Of a stretch of DNA of 64,000 nucleotides, positions 9,477-16,988 are shown piece by piece; the first letter of the stretch is position 1; each line of letters opens with the position of its first letter. A model generated the notes under the pieces. The model worked only from the letters and a program-made list of their open reading frames with translations, was not told where the DNA came from and ran no database searches. The translations under genes were made by a program, and so were the position numbers. Source of the stretch: Rhodococcus opacus B4 (lineage in GTDB: Bacteria > Actinomycetota > Actinomycetes > Mycobacteriales > Mycobacteriaceae); the NCBI RefSeq assembly GCF_000010805.1, contig NC_012522.1, positions 310,001 through 374,000 on the forward strand. The letters run 5' to 3'.

Positions 9477-9528
9477 CCGCAGGTGAGTGGCACGGTGTGC
9501 TGATGCACACCGTGCCACTCACCTGCGG
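9477..9528. repeat. Perfect 24-bp inverted repeat with 4-base loop
   Basis: Positions 9477-9500 and 9505-9528 are exact reverse complements around TGAT; the arm begins CCGCAGGTGAGTGGCACGG. It sits directly after the stop of the leftward gene at 9529-9882 and 19 bases before the start of the next leftward gene. It may be a terminator (no U-tract) or a copy of a dispersed palindromic repeat. Confidence 0.9.
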
Positions 9529-9882
9529 TTACTGAAGGAGGCCGGTTTCCAGGACCGAATGGCCCCCGTCGACCTCATGACGGCAATTCGCCGGGCGCAG
9601 AGACCTTCCCGCCTTCGCGACGCGCCGTCCGGCCACGGTCAGCATCGGACGCGGAATTCCGATGCCCATCACCGGCACGCCTGTCACATGTCCCTCTCGG
9701 TAGAGGTAATTCGACGCATCGGCCACTTCGTCGCGGGTCAAGGGCGACGGCGCCCAGCCGACGGTCTCACCGATGGCGTCGGCGTCCAGAATCGGACTCC
9801 GATATCCTTCCGTGACCTTCGCGAGAAGCCAACGCAGAACAGCGTCACGAACCGCCCATTGACGATCGGTAGCTGCATTCAC
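9529..9882 (-). CDS. Conserved hypothetical protein, 117 aa
   Basis: The family is not recognised. The gene starts with GTG behind a good GGAGG seven bases away. The predicted protein is mostly helical at the N-terminus (DRQWAVRDAVLRWLLAKVTEG), followed by EVADASNYLYREGHVTG, which resembles a winged-helix wing region, and a short basic C-terminal part. No signal peptide or membrane span is seen. It may be a small DNA-binding-like protein, but that is a weak inference. Its stop codon abuts the perfect 52-nt hairpin. Confidence 0.65.
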   Translation of the reverse strand: MNAATDRQWAVRDAVLRWLLAKVTEGYRSPILDADAIGETVGWAPSPLTRDEVADASNYLYREGHVTGVPVMGIGIPRPMLTVAGRRVAKAGRSLRPANCRHEVDGGHSVLETGLLQ

Positions 9883-10080
9883 ATTTCAGTCCTCCGGTAG
9901 ATGGCGTTGATGCCTGCATGCACCATAGCCATCGGCAGGGAATAAGCAAGTTCGTGAGCATTACTGCGGTTCTTGGGATCTCACGAAATGCCACCCCGTC
10001 GATACCGAAGTGGACTTATCCGTTTTCGTGGGTATGGTCGGGATCAGTTCGTGGTTGCCACTCTCGAAGATGGAGCGACA

Positions 10081-10203
10081 ATGGCTGACAGATCCGCCGC
10101 CAAGAGTTCGAAACAGTCCGCACGCGCCCTGAAAGAGCGCCGGGCGGAGAAGCGGGCGAAAGCCCAGGCTTCGACGGAAATCATCCGAAAGAGGAAGGGC
10201 TGA
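10081..10203 (+). CDS. Small basic protein, 40 aa
   Basis: A 40-residue, strongly basic, Ala/Lys/Arg-rich helical peptide starting MADRSAAKSSKQSARALKER. GGAG precedes the ATG at a suitable distance. The same frame is open upstream, but that part is low quality and out of character. Short proteins of this type occur in related actinomycetes as I recall them; the role is unknown. Nucleic-acid binding is plausible from the charge. The IS element lies 110 bases downstream. Confidence 0.6.
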   Translation: MADRSAAKSSKQSARALKERRAEKRAKAQASTEIIRKRKG

Positions 10204-10316
10204 AGTCACGTTGATGGTTCAGGGCAGACTACTCCGAAGGTCGGCCCTGCTCAGATCGGGGCGCGGCACCTGACCTACGGCTTGCTCAGCTGGCGATGAA
10301 GGGCACAACTGTCTTA

Positions 10317-11182
10317 GAGCGTGTCTCATGTGGGGAGCTTCTTGAAGCAGGTGAGTGCGGCGGCGAGGTGAAGGAAGCCGGCGAAGTGTTCGCCGTGGCG
10401 CTCGTAGCGGATGGTCATGCGCCGGTAGCCGGTGAGCCAGGCGATGGTGCGTTCGATCTTCCATCGGTACCGGCCGAGGCGATCGTTTCGCTCGATGCCG
10501 CGGCGGGCGATCCGCGGGACGATGCCTCGTTCGCGCAGCCACCGTCGGTGAATGTCGTAGTCGTAGCCCTTGTCGGCGCGAAGCTTTCGCGGCTTGCGTC
10601 GGCGTGGTCCGCGCCGAGACTTCACGCCCGGAATCGCTGCCACCAATGGTTGCAGCATCGTGCTGTCATGGGTGTTCGCCCCGGTCACGCCCACGACCAG
10701 TGGGATTCCATTCGTTTCGGACAGGACGTGGATCTTCGAGCCCTTCTTACCGCGGTCGACCGGGCTGGGACCCGTCAGTGAGCCCCCCTTTTCGCCCGCA
10801 CGCTTGCCGCGTCCAGGATCGCTGCCGTCCAGTCGAGTTCGCCCGCGCTACCGAGTCGATCGAGCACCTCGCGATGGAGTTTCTCGAACACCCCATCCCG
10901 CACCCAGGCACTGAACCGTCGATGCGCGGTCGGCACGGTTACCCCGAACGAGGGCGGCAGGTGCCGCCACGCACATCCGCTGGTGAGCACGTACACGATC
11001 GCGGTGAACACCGCCCGGTCATCGGCCGGCGCACTGCCACCTCCCTGCGGCCGGGCGACAAAAGGAGGAATCAACGGTTCGACTATCTCCCACAACGCAT
11101 CCGGAACCAACCTCAGTGACAACTCATCTACCACGCGTCACATTATGTCCCACAGGTCACTTCATCCACATGAGACACCCTC
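10317..11182 (-). mobile_element. IS5-family insertion sequence (IS427-like), 866 bp
   Basis: Terminal inverted repeats of 17 bp match at 16 positions: GAGCGTGTCTCATGTGG at the left end, and GAGGGTGTCTCATGTGG as the complement of the right end. A TTA target duplication flanks it at 10314-10316 and 11183-11185. The element holds one two-frame transposase. Everything looks intact, so it may be mobile. The insertion lies exactly on the stop codon of a truncated leftward gene. Confidence 0.9.
10326..11134 (-). CDS. IS5-family DDE transposase (two frames joined by -1 frameshift)
   Basis: OrfA (10775-11134, 119 aa) begins MVDELSLRLVPDALWEIVEP and carries the helix-turn-helix region. OrfB (distal frame to 10326) carries the C-terminal catalytic part. 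OrfA ends just after AAAAGGGGGG. Slipping back one base there continues as EKGGSLTGPSPVDRGKKGSK into orfB, the usual IS427 arrangement. DDE residues appear as Asp in ILDAASV, Asp in RADKGYDYD and Glu in KIERTIAWL. The full product would be about 268 residues. The distal frame is also open from an ATG at 10694. Confidence 0.9.
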
Positions 11183-11267
11183 TTAATAGTCTGTACTGGT
11201 GATAATGCGATTGCCTTTCCTTTCCAGAATCTGCACTCCGGTCAGGTGCACACCGATCGGATACGAA
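11183..11267 (-). pseudogene. 3' remnant of a disrupted gene
   Basis: Between the IS5 element and the TnpB element, the minus strand encodes 27 residues beginning SYPIGVHLTGVQ and ending RIITSTDY, then TAA. The composition is protein-like. The stop codon is the TTA target duplication of the IS, so the IS did not change the end of the protein. The upstream boundary is the right end of the TnpB element, which presumably truncated the gene. The family is not recognised. Confidence 0.5.
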
Positions 11268-11420
11268 TTGACGTCCTCTCGGCCGTGAACGACCGAGATT
11301 CCCCCCCGGGACTCGCGTCTCGAGGTTCCTGTTTCACCGACAGTTGCCTCCCCACACCTTAGGTGCGGGGCGGTCTCACACCATCTCCGCAGGCTGCCAC
11401 CGCCAGTCCGACGGCCAAAA
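11268..11420 (-). ncRNA. Omega-RNA scaffold / right end of TnpB element
   Basis: The 3' end of tnpB and its flank match the known layout of TnpB guide RNAs. There is a hairpin at 11350-11370, whose loop is the tnpB stop codon. Then come GAAACAGGAACCTCGAG, GGAATC and a second hairpin (complement of 11278-11297), ending in GAGGACGTCAA at 11268. That terminal motif is the conserved right-end boundary in IS605-type elements. The following 16 bases (TTCGTATCCGATCGGT, complement of 11252-11267) would be the guide. The 5' limit is approximate. Confidence 0.7.
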
Positions 11421-12498
11421 TATTCCTCGCCGCATTCACATCGCGGTCATGGACGACGCCGCACCGGCACGTCCACTCCCGCACCTTCAGCGGCATCGCC
11501 GAGACGACCTCCCCGCACACCGAGCAGGTCTTCGACGACGGATGAAACCGGTCGATCGCCACCACCCGCCCGTACCAGTCGGCCTTGTACTCGAGCATCG
11601 ACCGGAACTCGGACCACCCCGCATCCGAGATCGCCCGAGACAACGACCGATTCTTCACCATGTTCCGCACACTCAGATCCTCGATGGCGATCACTTGATT
11701 TTCGCGCACCAGCCGAGTGGAAAGTGTGTGCAGATAATCGCGGCGCCGATCCGCGATCCGACCATGAATCTTCGCGACCTTCAGCCGGGCCTTGGCCCGG
11801 TTACGGGATCCCTTCTGCTTCCTGGCGAGCACCCGCTGCGCCTTCGCCAACCGCTCACGGTCCCTGCGCTCGTGACGCGGGTTGGGAATCTTCTCCCCCG
11901 TCGACAGGGTGTAGAGGCTCGTGATCCCGGCGTCGAGCCCGACCACCCGATCAGTCCGATCGAGTTCGGGAATCGTGTCCTCGACGAGGATCGAGATGTG
12001 ATACTCGCCGCGAGCGTTACGGGACACCGTCACCTGCGACGGTGTCGCCCCCTCCGGCAGCGGCCTCGACCACCGAATGTCCAGCGGTTCGGACTGCTTC
12101 GCCAACCGGATCTGCCCGCCGCGGAAGGTGAGGCAGTTCGAGAAGTAGGTCGCCGAATCCTTCGACCGCCCCTTCCTCTTGAATTGCGGGTAGCGGGCCT
12201 GTATGCGCCAGAACTTGTCGAACGCGCCCTGCAACTGTCGCAGCGACTCCTGCAACGGTCCCTTCGACGGCTCCGCCAACCACGCGGTCTCCGCCTCCCG
12301 CTTCCGTCGGGTGAGCATCGTCGAGTTGTCCGCGTAGCTCACCCGCCGTCCCTCCTTCGACCAGGCACGCGAGCGTTCCGCCAACGCCCGATTGTAGACA
12401 TATCGAGTGCAGCCGAAAGTTCGAGCTAGCTGATCCGCCCGCACCTCAGTCGGATAGAAACGGTACTTGAACGCCCGCTTCACCACCTTCCCCGCCAT
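11359..12498 (-). CDS. tnpB: TnpB RNA-guided endonuclease (IS200/IS605 family)
   Basis: 379 residues from the MAGKVVKRAFKYRFYPT start; a seven-codon upstream extension is less likely. TnpB is the IS-encoded ancestor of Cas12. The RuvC-like residues are all present: Asp in VGLDAGITSLY, Glu in AIEDLSVRNM, Asp in DRDVNAARN. The zinc ribbon is CSVC ... CRC. The N-terminal helix-rich recognition part (GCTRYVYNRAL) is intact. No TnpA transposase is adjacent, so this is the TnpB-only type. The downstream end carries an omega-RNA-like scaffold. Since no catalytic residue is missing, the nuclease may be active. Confidence 0.9.
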   Translation of the reverse strand: MAGKVVKRAFKYRFYPTEVRADQLARTFGCTRYVYNRALAERSRAWSKEGRRVSYADNSTMLTRRKREAETAWLAEPSKGPLQESLRQLQGAFDKFWRIQARYPQFKRKGRSKDSATYFSNCLTFRGGQIRLAKQSEPLDIRWSRPLPEGATPSQVTVSRNARGEYHISILVEDTIPELDRTDRVVGLDAGITSLYTLSTGEKIPNPRHERRDRERLAKAQRVLARKQKGSRNRAKARLKVAKIHGRIADRRRDYLHTLSTRLVRENQVIAIEDLSVRNMVKNRSLSRAISDAGWSEFRSMLEYKADWYGRVVAIDRFHPSSKTCSVCGEVVSAMPLKVREWTCRCGVVHDRDVNAARNILAVGLAVAACGDGVRPPRT

Positions 12499-12675
12499 GA
12501 CCGAAGACACTAACCCCACGGTCCGACAACACCCGATCGACCATCCCGGACCACAAGGACCGGGATTGCGCCGAAAGACTCACGGATCAAGGACGCTCAT
12601 GCGGGCTTCGCGTCACTTCCCCCGTCCGCCAATGCTCGTCGGAGCGTTCAACCCAGCGGGTTCATGCCCTGCTTA
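12499..12675. other. Non-coding left part of the TnpB element and junction with soxR remnant
   Basis: No convincing gene is visible. The stretch lies upstream of tnpB and should contain its promoter and the left end of the element. I could not place the left boundary. Open frames here have no protein-like features. Confidence 0.4.
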
Positions 12676-13085
12676 CGCGCAAGAGTCCGGGCTGAGCCTG
12701 AAAACGTTCAGAGCCGGTTCGGACCCGGACCTTTTACGGGCGAGTTGGTCTTCGGGGTTGAGCAGAAAGCACGCCTTCATCGACAGGCACCCTCACCCGA
12801 TGCATCCGGTGAGTTCGTGTTCGAGCCGATCGATTCGCTTGCGCTGATCTTCGAGCTGCACTCGCCACAGCTTCGACACGCGCTGCCAGTCGCGGATCGA
12901 CGGCATCCGGTCGGCCGGGAGTGTCTCGAACACAATTCCGACGTCGGCCAGGGGTATGCCGAGCCGTTTGGCGACCACGATCAGCGAGATCCGCCGGAGC
13001 ATGTGGCATTCGTACCGGCGTTGATTCCCGGACCTCCGCGTCGACGAGATCAGCCCGAGCTGCTCGTAATAGTGAAGCGCCGAGA
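12676..13085 (-). pseudogene. soxR: soxR remnant (5' truncated, nonsense at an Fe-S cysteine)
   Basis: The minus strand encodes SoxR from VSALHYYEQLGLISSTRRSG through RRISLIVVAKRLGIPLADVG and PADRMPSIRDWQRVSKLW to the cluster region. There the expected C-x2-C-x-C-x5-C reads CIG-stop-GCLSMKAC: the second cysteine codon is TGA (complement of 12793-12795). The frame then continues FLLNPEDQLARK to a TAA. The first 16 or so residues of SoxR, including the helix-turn-helix start, are missing; the 5' side joins directly to an opposite-strand transporter fragment. SoxR is a redox-sensing MerR regulator. This copy should be dead. Confidence 0.85.
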
Positions 13086-13089
13086 CAGA

Positions 13090-14362
13090 CTGCTGCCCAA
13101 CGCCATCGGCGAACTCGGTCGCGAATCGCTGTACGCGTGGAGCGCGACCGTCTTCATTGTGGCGTCGGTGATCTCGTCGATGACCGTGAGCCGTCTCCTC
13201 GCGCACCGCGGGGCGCTCGGCGCGTAGCTGTTCGCCCTGGCGCCGTTCTTCGCCGGCGCGATGATCTGCGCGATCGGCCCGTCGATGGAGGTCCTCCTCG
13301 TCGGACGTGCTGTTCAGGGACTCGGCGGGGGCCTGCTCGCCGGCCTGAATTACGCCGTACTGCGTGAAGCGCTGCCGGAACACCTGTGGGCTCGGGCGAC
13401 CGCATTGGTCTCGGCGATGTGGGGCGTGGGAACTCTCGCCGGACCGGCGATCGGCGGCCTGTTCGCCCAACTCGGCCAGTGGCGACTCGCGTTCGTCGCG
13501 CTGGCGGTGGTCGCCGCCGCCATTGCGGTGATCGCGCCCCGCGCGTTGCCGCGCACTGGGCGTGTGCGCGGGGGGCGAACCCGTCCCGGCCACGTCACTC
13601 GCTCTGCTCACCCTGGCGACGATCGCGATCAGTGTGGCGGGGATCCTCGGCAACCGCACCCACATGCTGATCCTGATCGCAGTGGGAGTCGTCTTCGTCG
13701 TTCTGTTCCTGGCCTGGGAGCGGCGATCACCGCGCCGGGTGCTGCCGCGGTCGACGTACCGCCGGGGGTCGTCCCTGAAGTGGATCTACCTCACCATCGC
13801 GGTCCTCGCGTCCGGAACCGTGTCCGAGGCCTTCACACCGCTGTTCGGTCAACGGCTCGCCGGATTGGCGCCGTTCGCCGCGGGGTTCCTCGGCGCCATG
13901 ATGTCGGTCGGCTGGTCGGTGACCATGATCTTCAGTTCCGACATCTCCCGACCGCGGGCAAAGACGGCGGCCATGCTCACCGGACCGCTCGTCCTCGCCG
14001 CCGGCTTGCTCCTCACGGCGGCGCTCTGGCGCGACGACGCCGGACTCGCCGTGGTGATTCTGTGGGCCGGCGTGCTGGCCGCCGCAGGTGCGGGCATCGG
14101 ACTCGCCTTCCCGCACCTGATGGTCGCCGCCATGCAGAGCACCGACGACGCGCAGGAGGGCGCCAAGGCGGCGGCCGGGCTCAACACGGTCGAGTTGATC
14201 GCGATGGCTGTCGGGTCCGCGGTCGCCGGTGTGCTGGTCAATCTCGGCGCACCCTCGACCCTCGCCTCCGCGAGACTGCTCTTCCTCGGTCTCGGCGTCA
14301 TCGCAACGGTCGGCGTGTTCACCGCGTATCGCGCGACCCGGGAGCCCGCCGGTCGGCGCTAG
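13090..14362 (+). pseudogene. MFS transporter remnant (5' truncated, nonsense and frameshift)
   Basis: A major-facilitator transporter is readable from LPNAIGELGRESLYAWSATV to its C-terminus at 14362 (about 14-TM type; motifs VGRAVQGLGGG and WGVGTLAGPAIGGLF). It lacks its N-terminus, has TAG at 13225-13227 within a hydrophobic segment, and shifts frame near 13560-13580 at a run of six G. The distal frame then runs unbroken to the stop. The start side abuts the soxR remnant in opposite orientation, as if a deletion removed both promoters and both 5' ends. SoxR-regulated MFS pumps are common, so the two were probably neighbours. Confidence 0.85.
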
Positions 14363-15195
14363 GCCCGCGACGCGAAGTGGTCCGCGCGACGGAGAATGTC
14401 GTGGGCACGGGCGAGCTGCGGCGGATGCCCGCCGTGCGTGACGCGGCTACCGTCCGACCCCAGTCGCTCGATCGTCGACTCGGCCCAGGAGATGTCGTCC
14501 GAGTCGGGTGCCAACGCGGTGTTGATCACGGGTACCTGCTCGTTCGCCAGGGTCAGCTTCCCGGTCATCCCCATCTCGCGGGCAAGCCGAGCGTCGTCCC
14601 GCACGCTCTCGGCGCCGTGCGCCAGCGTCGGCCCGTCGATCGGGGCCGCGATCCGGGCCGCCCGGCTGGCATTGACGAGCCGGGACCGGGCGTATGCCAA
14701 CGCCATCGGGGTTCGTCCGGCGCCGGTGTCGCGGCAATAGTCGCCGATCCCGAACGCGAGCCTCGCGACGGGAGCGGTGCGAGCGATGTCGTCCACGGCC
14801 ACGACGGCCTCGGCCGATTCGATGAGAGCAACCACCGGGACACCTGGGATGTCGGCGGCCGAGTCCCGCACCTGCTCGGGCGCTTCGGTTTTCGAGAGCA
14901 TCAGCCCGCGCAGCCCGGGCAGGCCGCGGATCGCGTCGAGGTCGCGCTGCCAGTGCGGGGTGGTTGCGTCGTTGATCCGCACCCAGCCCGGATTCCGTTC
15001 GAGCCACCCCGCGGCGCAACCGCGACCGTCGTCCTTCGCGGCGAACGGCAGGCCGTCCTCGAGGTCGATGACCAGCGCATCGGCGCCGGAGGCCGCCGCC
15101 GCGGCGAGAACCTCGTTCCCGACCGCGGGGACCAGAAGCCAGCTTCTCGCCATCGCGACGACGATCTCGCTGCGCTGCGCTGTCACGATGCTCAT
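14359..15195 (-). CDS. CitE-like HpcH/HpaI aldolase/citrate lyase family protein
   Basis: 278 residues. The TIM-barrel lyase family is seen from RSWLLVPAVGNEVL, SGADALVIDLEDGLP (metal/phosphate region), VRINDATTPHW, LMLSKTEAPEQV and VVALIESAEAV, the ordered motifs of CitE/malyl-CoA lyase-like proteins. It probably cleaves or forms a C-C bond in a CoA ester or acid using Mg2+; the substrate is not deducible. GAGGAGAG precedes the ATG. There is no CitD/CitF next to it, so it is not a true citrate lyase. It converges on the MFS remnant with a 4-base overlap. Confidence 0.85.
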   Translation of the reverse strand: MSIVTAQRSEIVVAMARSWLLVPAVGNEVLAAAAASGADALVIDLEDGLPFAAKDDGRGCAAGWLERNPGWVRINDATTPHWQRDLDAIRGLPGLRGLMLSKTEAPEQVRDSAADIPGVPVVALIESAEAVVAVDDIARTAPVARLAFGIGDYCRDTGAGRTPMALAYARSRLVNASRAARIAAPIDGPTLAHGAESVRDDARLAREMGMTGKLTLANEQVPVINTALAPDSDDISWAESTIERLGSDGSRVTHGGHPPQLARAHDILRRADHFASRA

Positions 15196-15325
15196 GCTGT
15201 TCTCTCCTCGGCCATACCGAGGAGTCTGCGCGTCACCGCCGGACGGCGCACTCGCCGAAGCGGAGTGCGGCGGACGTGTCCGGGCACCGCTTCGTCAGGT
15301 GCGGCGCCGCCCCGTGCGGTCCGCC

Positions 15326-15613
15326 TCAGAAGTCGAAGCCCCAGGAGGCCGGGTTGAAGACGACGCGGTACCAGACGGCGGTGGCCGAATCGAACGTGCA
15401 CGGCACGATCACGACGCCCGACGTCTGTTCGAGCGCCGCGGCCTTCCCGCAGAAGTACTCCGCGCCTTCGCCCGACGTCTCGGCACGGTAGACGGGTCCG
15501 ACGTGCCACGGATCGGCACTTGCGGTACCGGCGCCGACGGTGGCTCCGAGAACGAGGGGTGCGGACAGTATCCCGGCCAATGCTGCGGCACGCCGGGCGG
15601 ACTTCTTCTGCAC
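15326..15613 (-). CDS. Small exported protein, 95 aa
   Basis: A signal peptide is clear: QKKSARRAAALAGILS, then a hydrophobic run ending GTASA before DPWHVGP. The mature part is about 60 residues, with two cysteines (YFCGK and VPCTF) that could pair, and a Trp-rich C-terminus (NPASWGFDF). I chose GTG at 15613 because GAAGGAG lies six bases upstream; the longer frame begins within non-coding sequence. Family unknown; small secreted Rhodococcus/Nocardia proteins of this type are frequent. Confidence 0.72.
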   Translation of the reverse strand: MQKKSARRAAALAGILSAPLVLGATVGAGTASADPWHVGPVYRAETSGEGAEYFCGKAAALEQTSGVVIVPCTFDSATAVWYRVVFNPASWGFDF

Positions 15614-15680
15614 GAGAGCTCCTTCGTAGGCGACGACACGACAGTTCTGTGTGGTTAGTTCGCACAAGAAGCGTCGGACG

Positions 15681-16355
15681 TTACCGCGGTGCCGCGGCCC
15701 TCTCCTCGAACACCTCGCTCGACCCGTTCTGCGCGGCGAGCGCGCGAGCGCTGTCCAGGGCCTCCTGGGCGGCCGCCTTCACCGTGGCGGGATCCTCGGC
15801 TGTCGTGGGCGTTTCGACCGGCGCGGGCGTCTCGACAGCGTCGGGAGCCTCCGCGAGATCGGGCGTCTCCACGACATCCGGTGTCTCGACAGCATCCGGC
15901 GTCTCCACGACCTCCGGTGTCTCGACAGCATCCGGCGTCTCCACGACCTCCGGCGTCTCCACGACGTCCGGTGCAGGTGCCGGGGTGACGGGGGGTACCT
16001 CGACGGGCGCTGTGCCGCCCTTCTTCAGATATTGGCCGCACACCGGCCATGCGCCGGGGCCTTGAGTCTTCAGGACGTTTTCGGCGACCCGGATCTGCTC
16101 GGCCTCACTGGCTTCCGAGGGGTCACCCTTCCCGCCGTTCGCCTTCCAGGTCTCCGGCGTGAACTGCAGACCGCCATAGAACCCGTTTCCGGTGTCGGTG
16201 GTCCAGTCGCCGCCGCTTTCACACTCCGCGACTTCGTCCCAGTCGTGCGGCGCGCCGAGTGCGGTTCCCGCGCCCAGCCCCAGTAGAACGGTGGCGGCCG
16301 CGCCGATCAGGGCGATCCAGCCGAAGGTGCGTTTCTCCATGTTGCGAGTGGTCAT
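15681..16355 (-). CDS. rpf: Resuscitation-promoting factor (Rpf), secreted muralytic enzyme
   Basis: 224 residues from MTTRNMEKRTFGW. A signal/anchor segment spans residues 11-34. The Rpf catalytic domain follows at 36-110, with DEVAECESGGDW (catalytic Glu46), NGFYGGLQFTPETW and a disulphide pair Cys45-Cys106. It cleaves peptidoglycan and helps dormant cells regrow. The C-terminal half is a low-complexity linker made of VETP-x-x repeats (residues about 130-185), probably a flexible wall spacer, then an Ala-rich tail. The repeat DNA is direct and could expand or contract. The next gene upstream is divergent and about 630 bases away. Confidence 0.93.
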   Translation of the reverse strand: MTTRNMEKRTFGWIALIGAAATVLLGLGAGTALGAPHDWDEVAECESGGDWTTDTGNGFYGGLQFTPETWKANGGKGDPSEASEAEQIRVAENVLKTQGPGAWPVCGQYLKKGGTAPVEVPPVTPAPAPDVVETPEVVETPDAVETPEVVETPDAVETPDVVETPDLAEAPDAVETPAPVETPTTAEDPATVKAAAQEALDSARALAAQNGSSEVFEERAAAPR

Positions 16356-16988
16356 CTGGCTCAATCCTCTCCGCGCTTGCGGACGCGGCATGCCGGCGAC
16401 GACTCGTCGATTGCCGGCCAACCCTTTGGGTGCCTCGTCCCGCGCCTCGAAGGTGTCGGGATCACGAACCCGCGTCGGCAGATTTGCAGCGGCGGGCCCC
16501 CGAACGTGGCCTCCTCCCGAAATTCACACGGCATGAACAAGGTACGGATGTTCGACTATTGAGAAACGCGAGTGAAAATTGTGCAGTTCTGAGGTTTCGA
16601 TACCATTTCGAGGCCATGTCGTGACAAATTCGACACCTGTTGAGCGAGCATGCAAATGCTCGATGACGGTGCGGCGAACGGACGCTCCCTTCCGCCGGCG
16701 GGCGAGGTCGAGTGATCGACGGCGACAGTGATGCGTGGGTGCCGGCGACCGGGTTTCCGCGGATTCCAACATCTTCGGCTCGAACTGGCCCGTGCGACAA
16801 TGGACCCCTTGCACACGAACGACTGTGGCGTCCGGAACATGCACGACTGTTCGCGTTCCAGCCACCGGTTGTTTCGGTTCGCGGTCCCACCCGTTCAAAC
16901 CCGCCACACACGATGTCGCCGACGGAACACGCCGCCGCACCCGGACCCGACTCTTCATCCCCGCACCCCCCTTCCCTCAGGAGAATTC
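16356..16988. promoter_or_regulatory. Long divergent control region between rpf and the ABC transporter
   Basis: This 633-base gap holds no convincing gene. It is less GC-rich around 16540-16660. Two palindromes are seen. One is CRP-like (complement of 16621-16636, GTGTCGAATTTGTCAC), with GTG and CAC ends. The other is a perfect 7-4-7 repeat at 16645-16662 (CGAGCAT, loop GCAA, ATGCTCG). The rpf leader can form a GC hairpin near 16400. I looked for a c-di-AMP riboswitch, common before rpf genes, and did not find its conserved core. Confidence 0.5.

Noticed and set aside
12793..12795. TGA in the soxR remnant as a selenocysteine codon
   Set aside because: The same gene lacks its N-terminus and promoter and lies in a decayed region, so a plain nonsense mutation is simpler. 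No structure resembling a SECIS was worked out.
13261..15357. A 698-codon rightward frame spanning MFS and CitE regions
   Set aside because: Only its first 100 codons are the MFS remnant; the rest runs out of frame and through the antisense of the CitE-like gene.
15860..15980. Direct repeats of about 36 bases, first taken as a CRISPR array
   Set aside because: They lie inside the rpf reading frame and encode VETPxxVETP repeats; there are no unique spacers and the unit length is a multiple of three.
16356..16560. c-di-AMP (ydaO) riboswitch in the rpf leader
   Set aside because: Such riboswitches precede many actinobacterial rpf genes, but the conserved core motifs could not be matched here; only a generic hairpin was seen.
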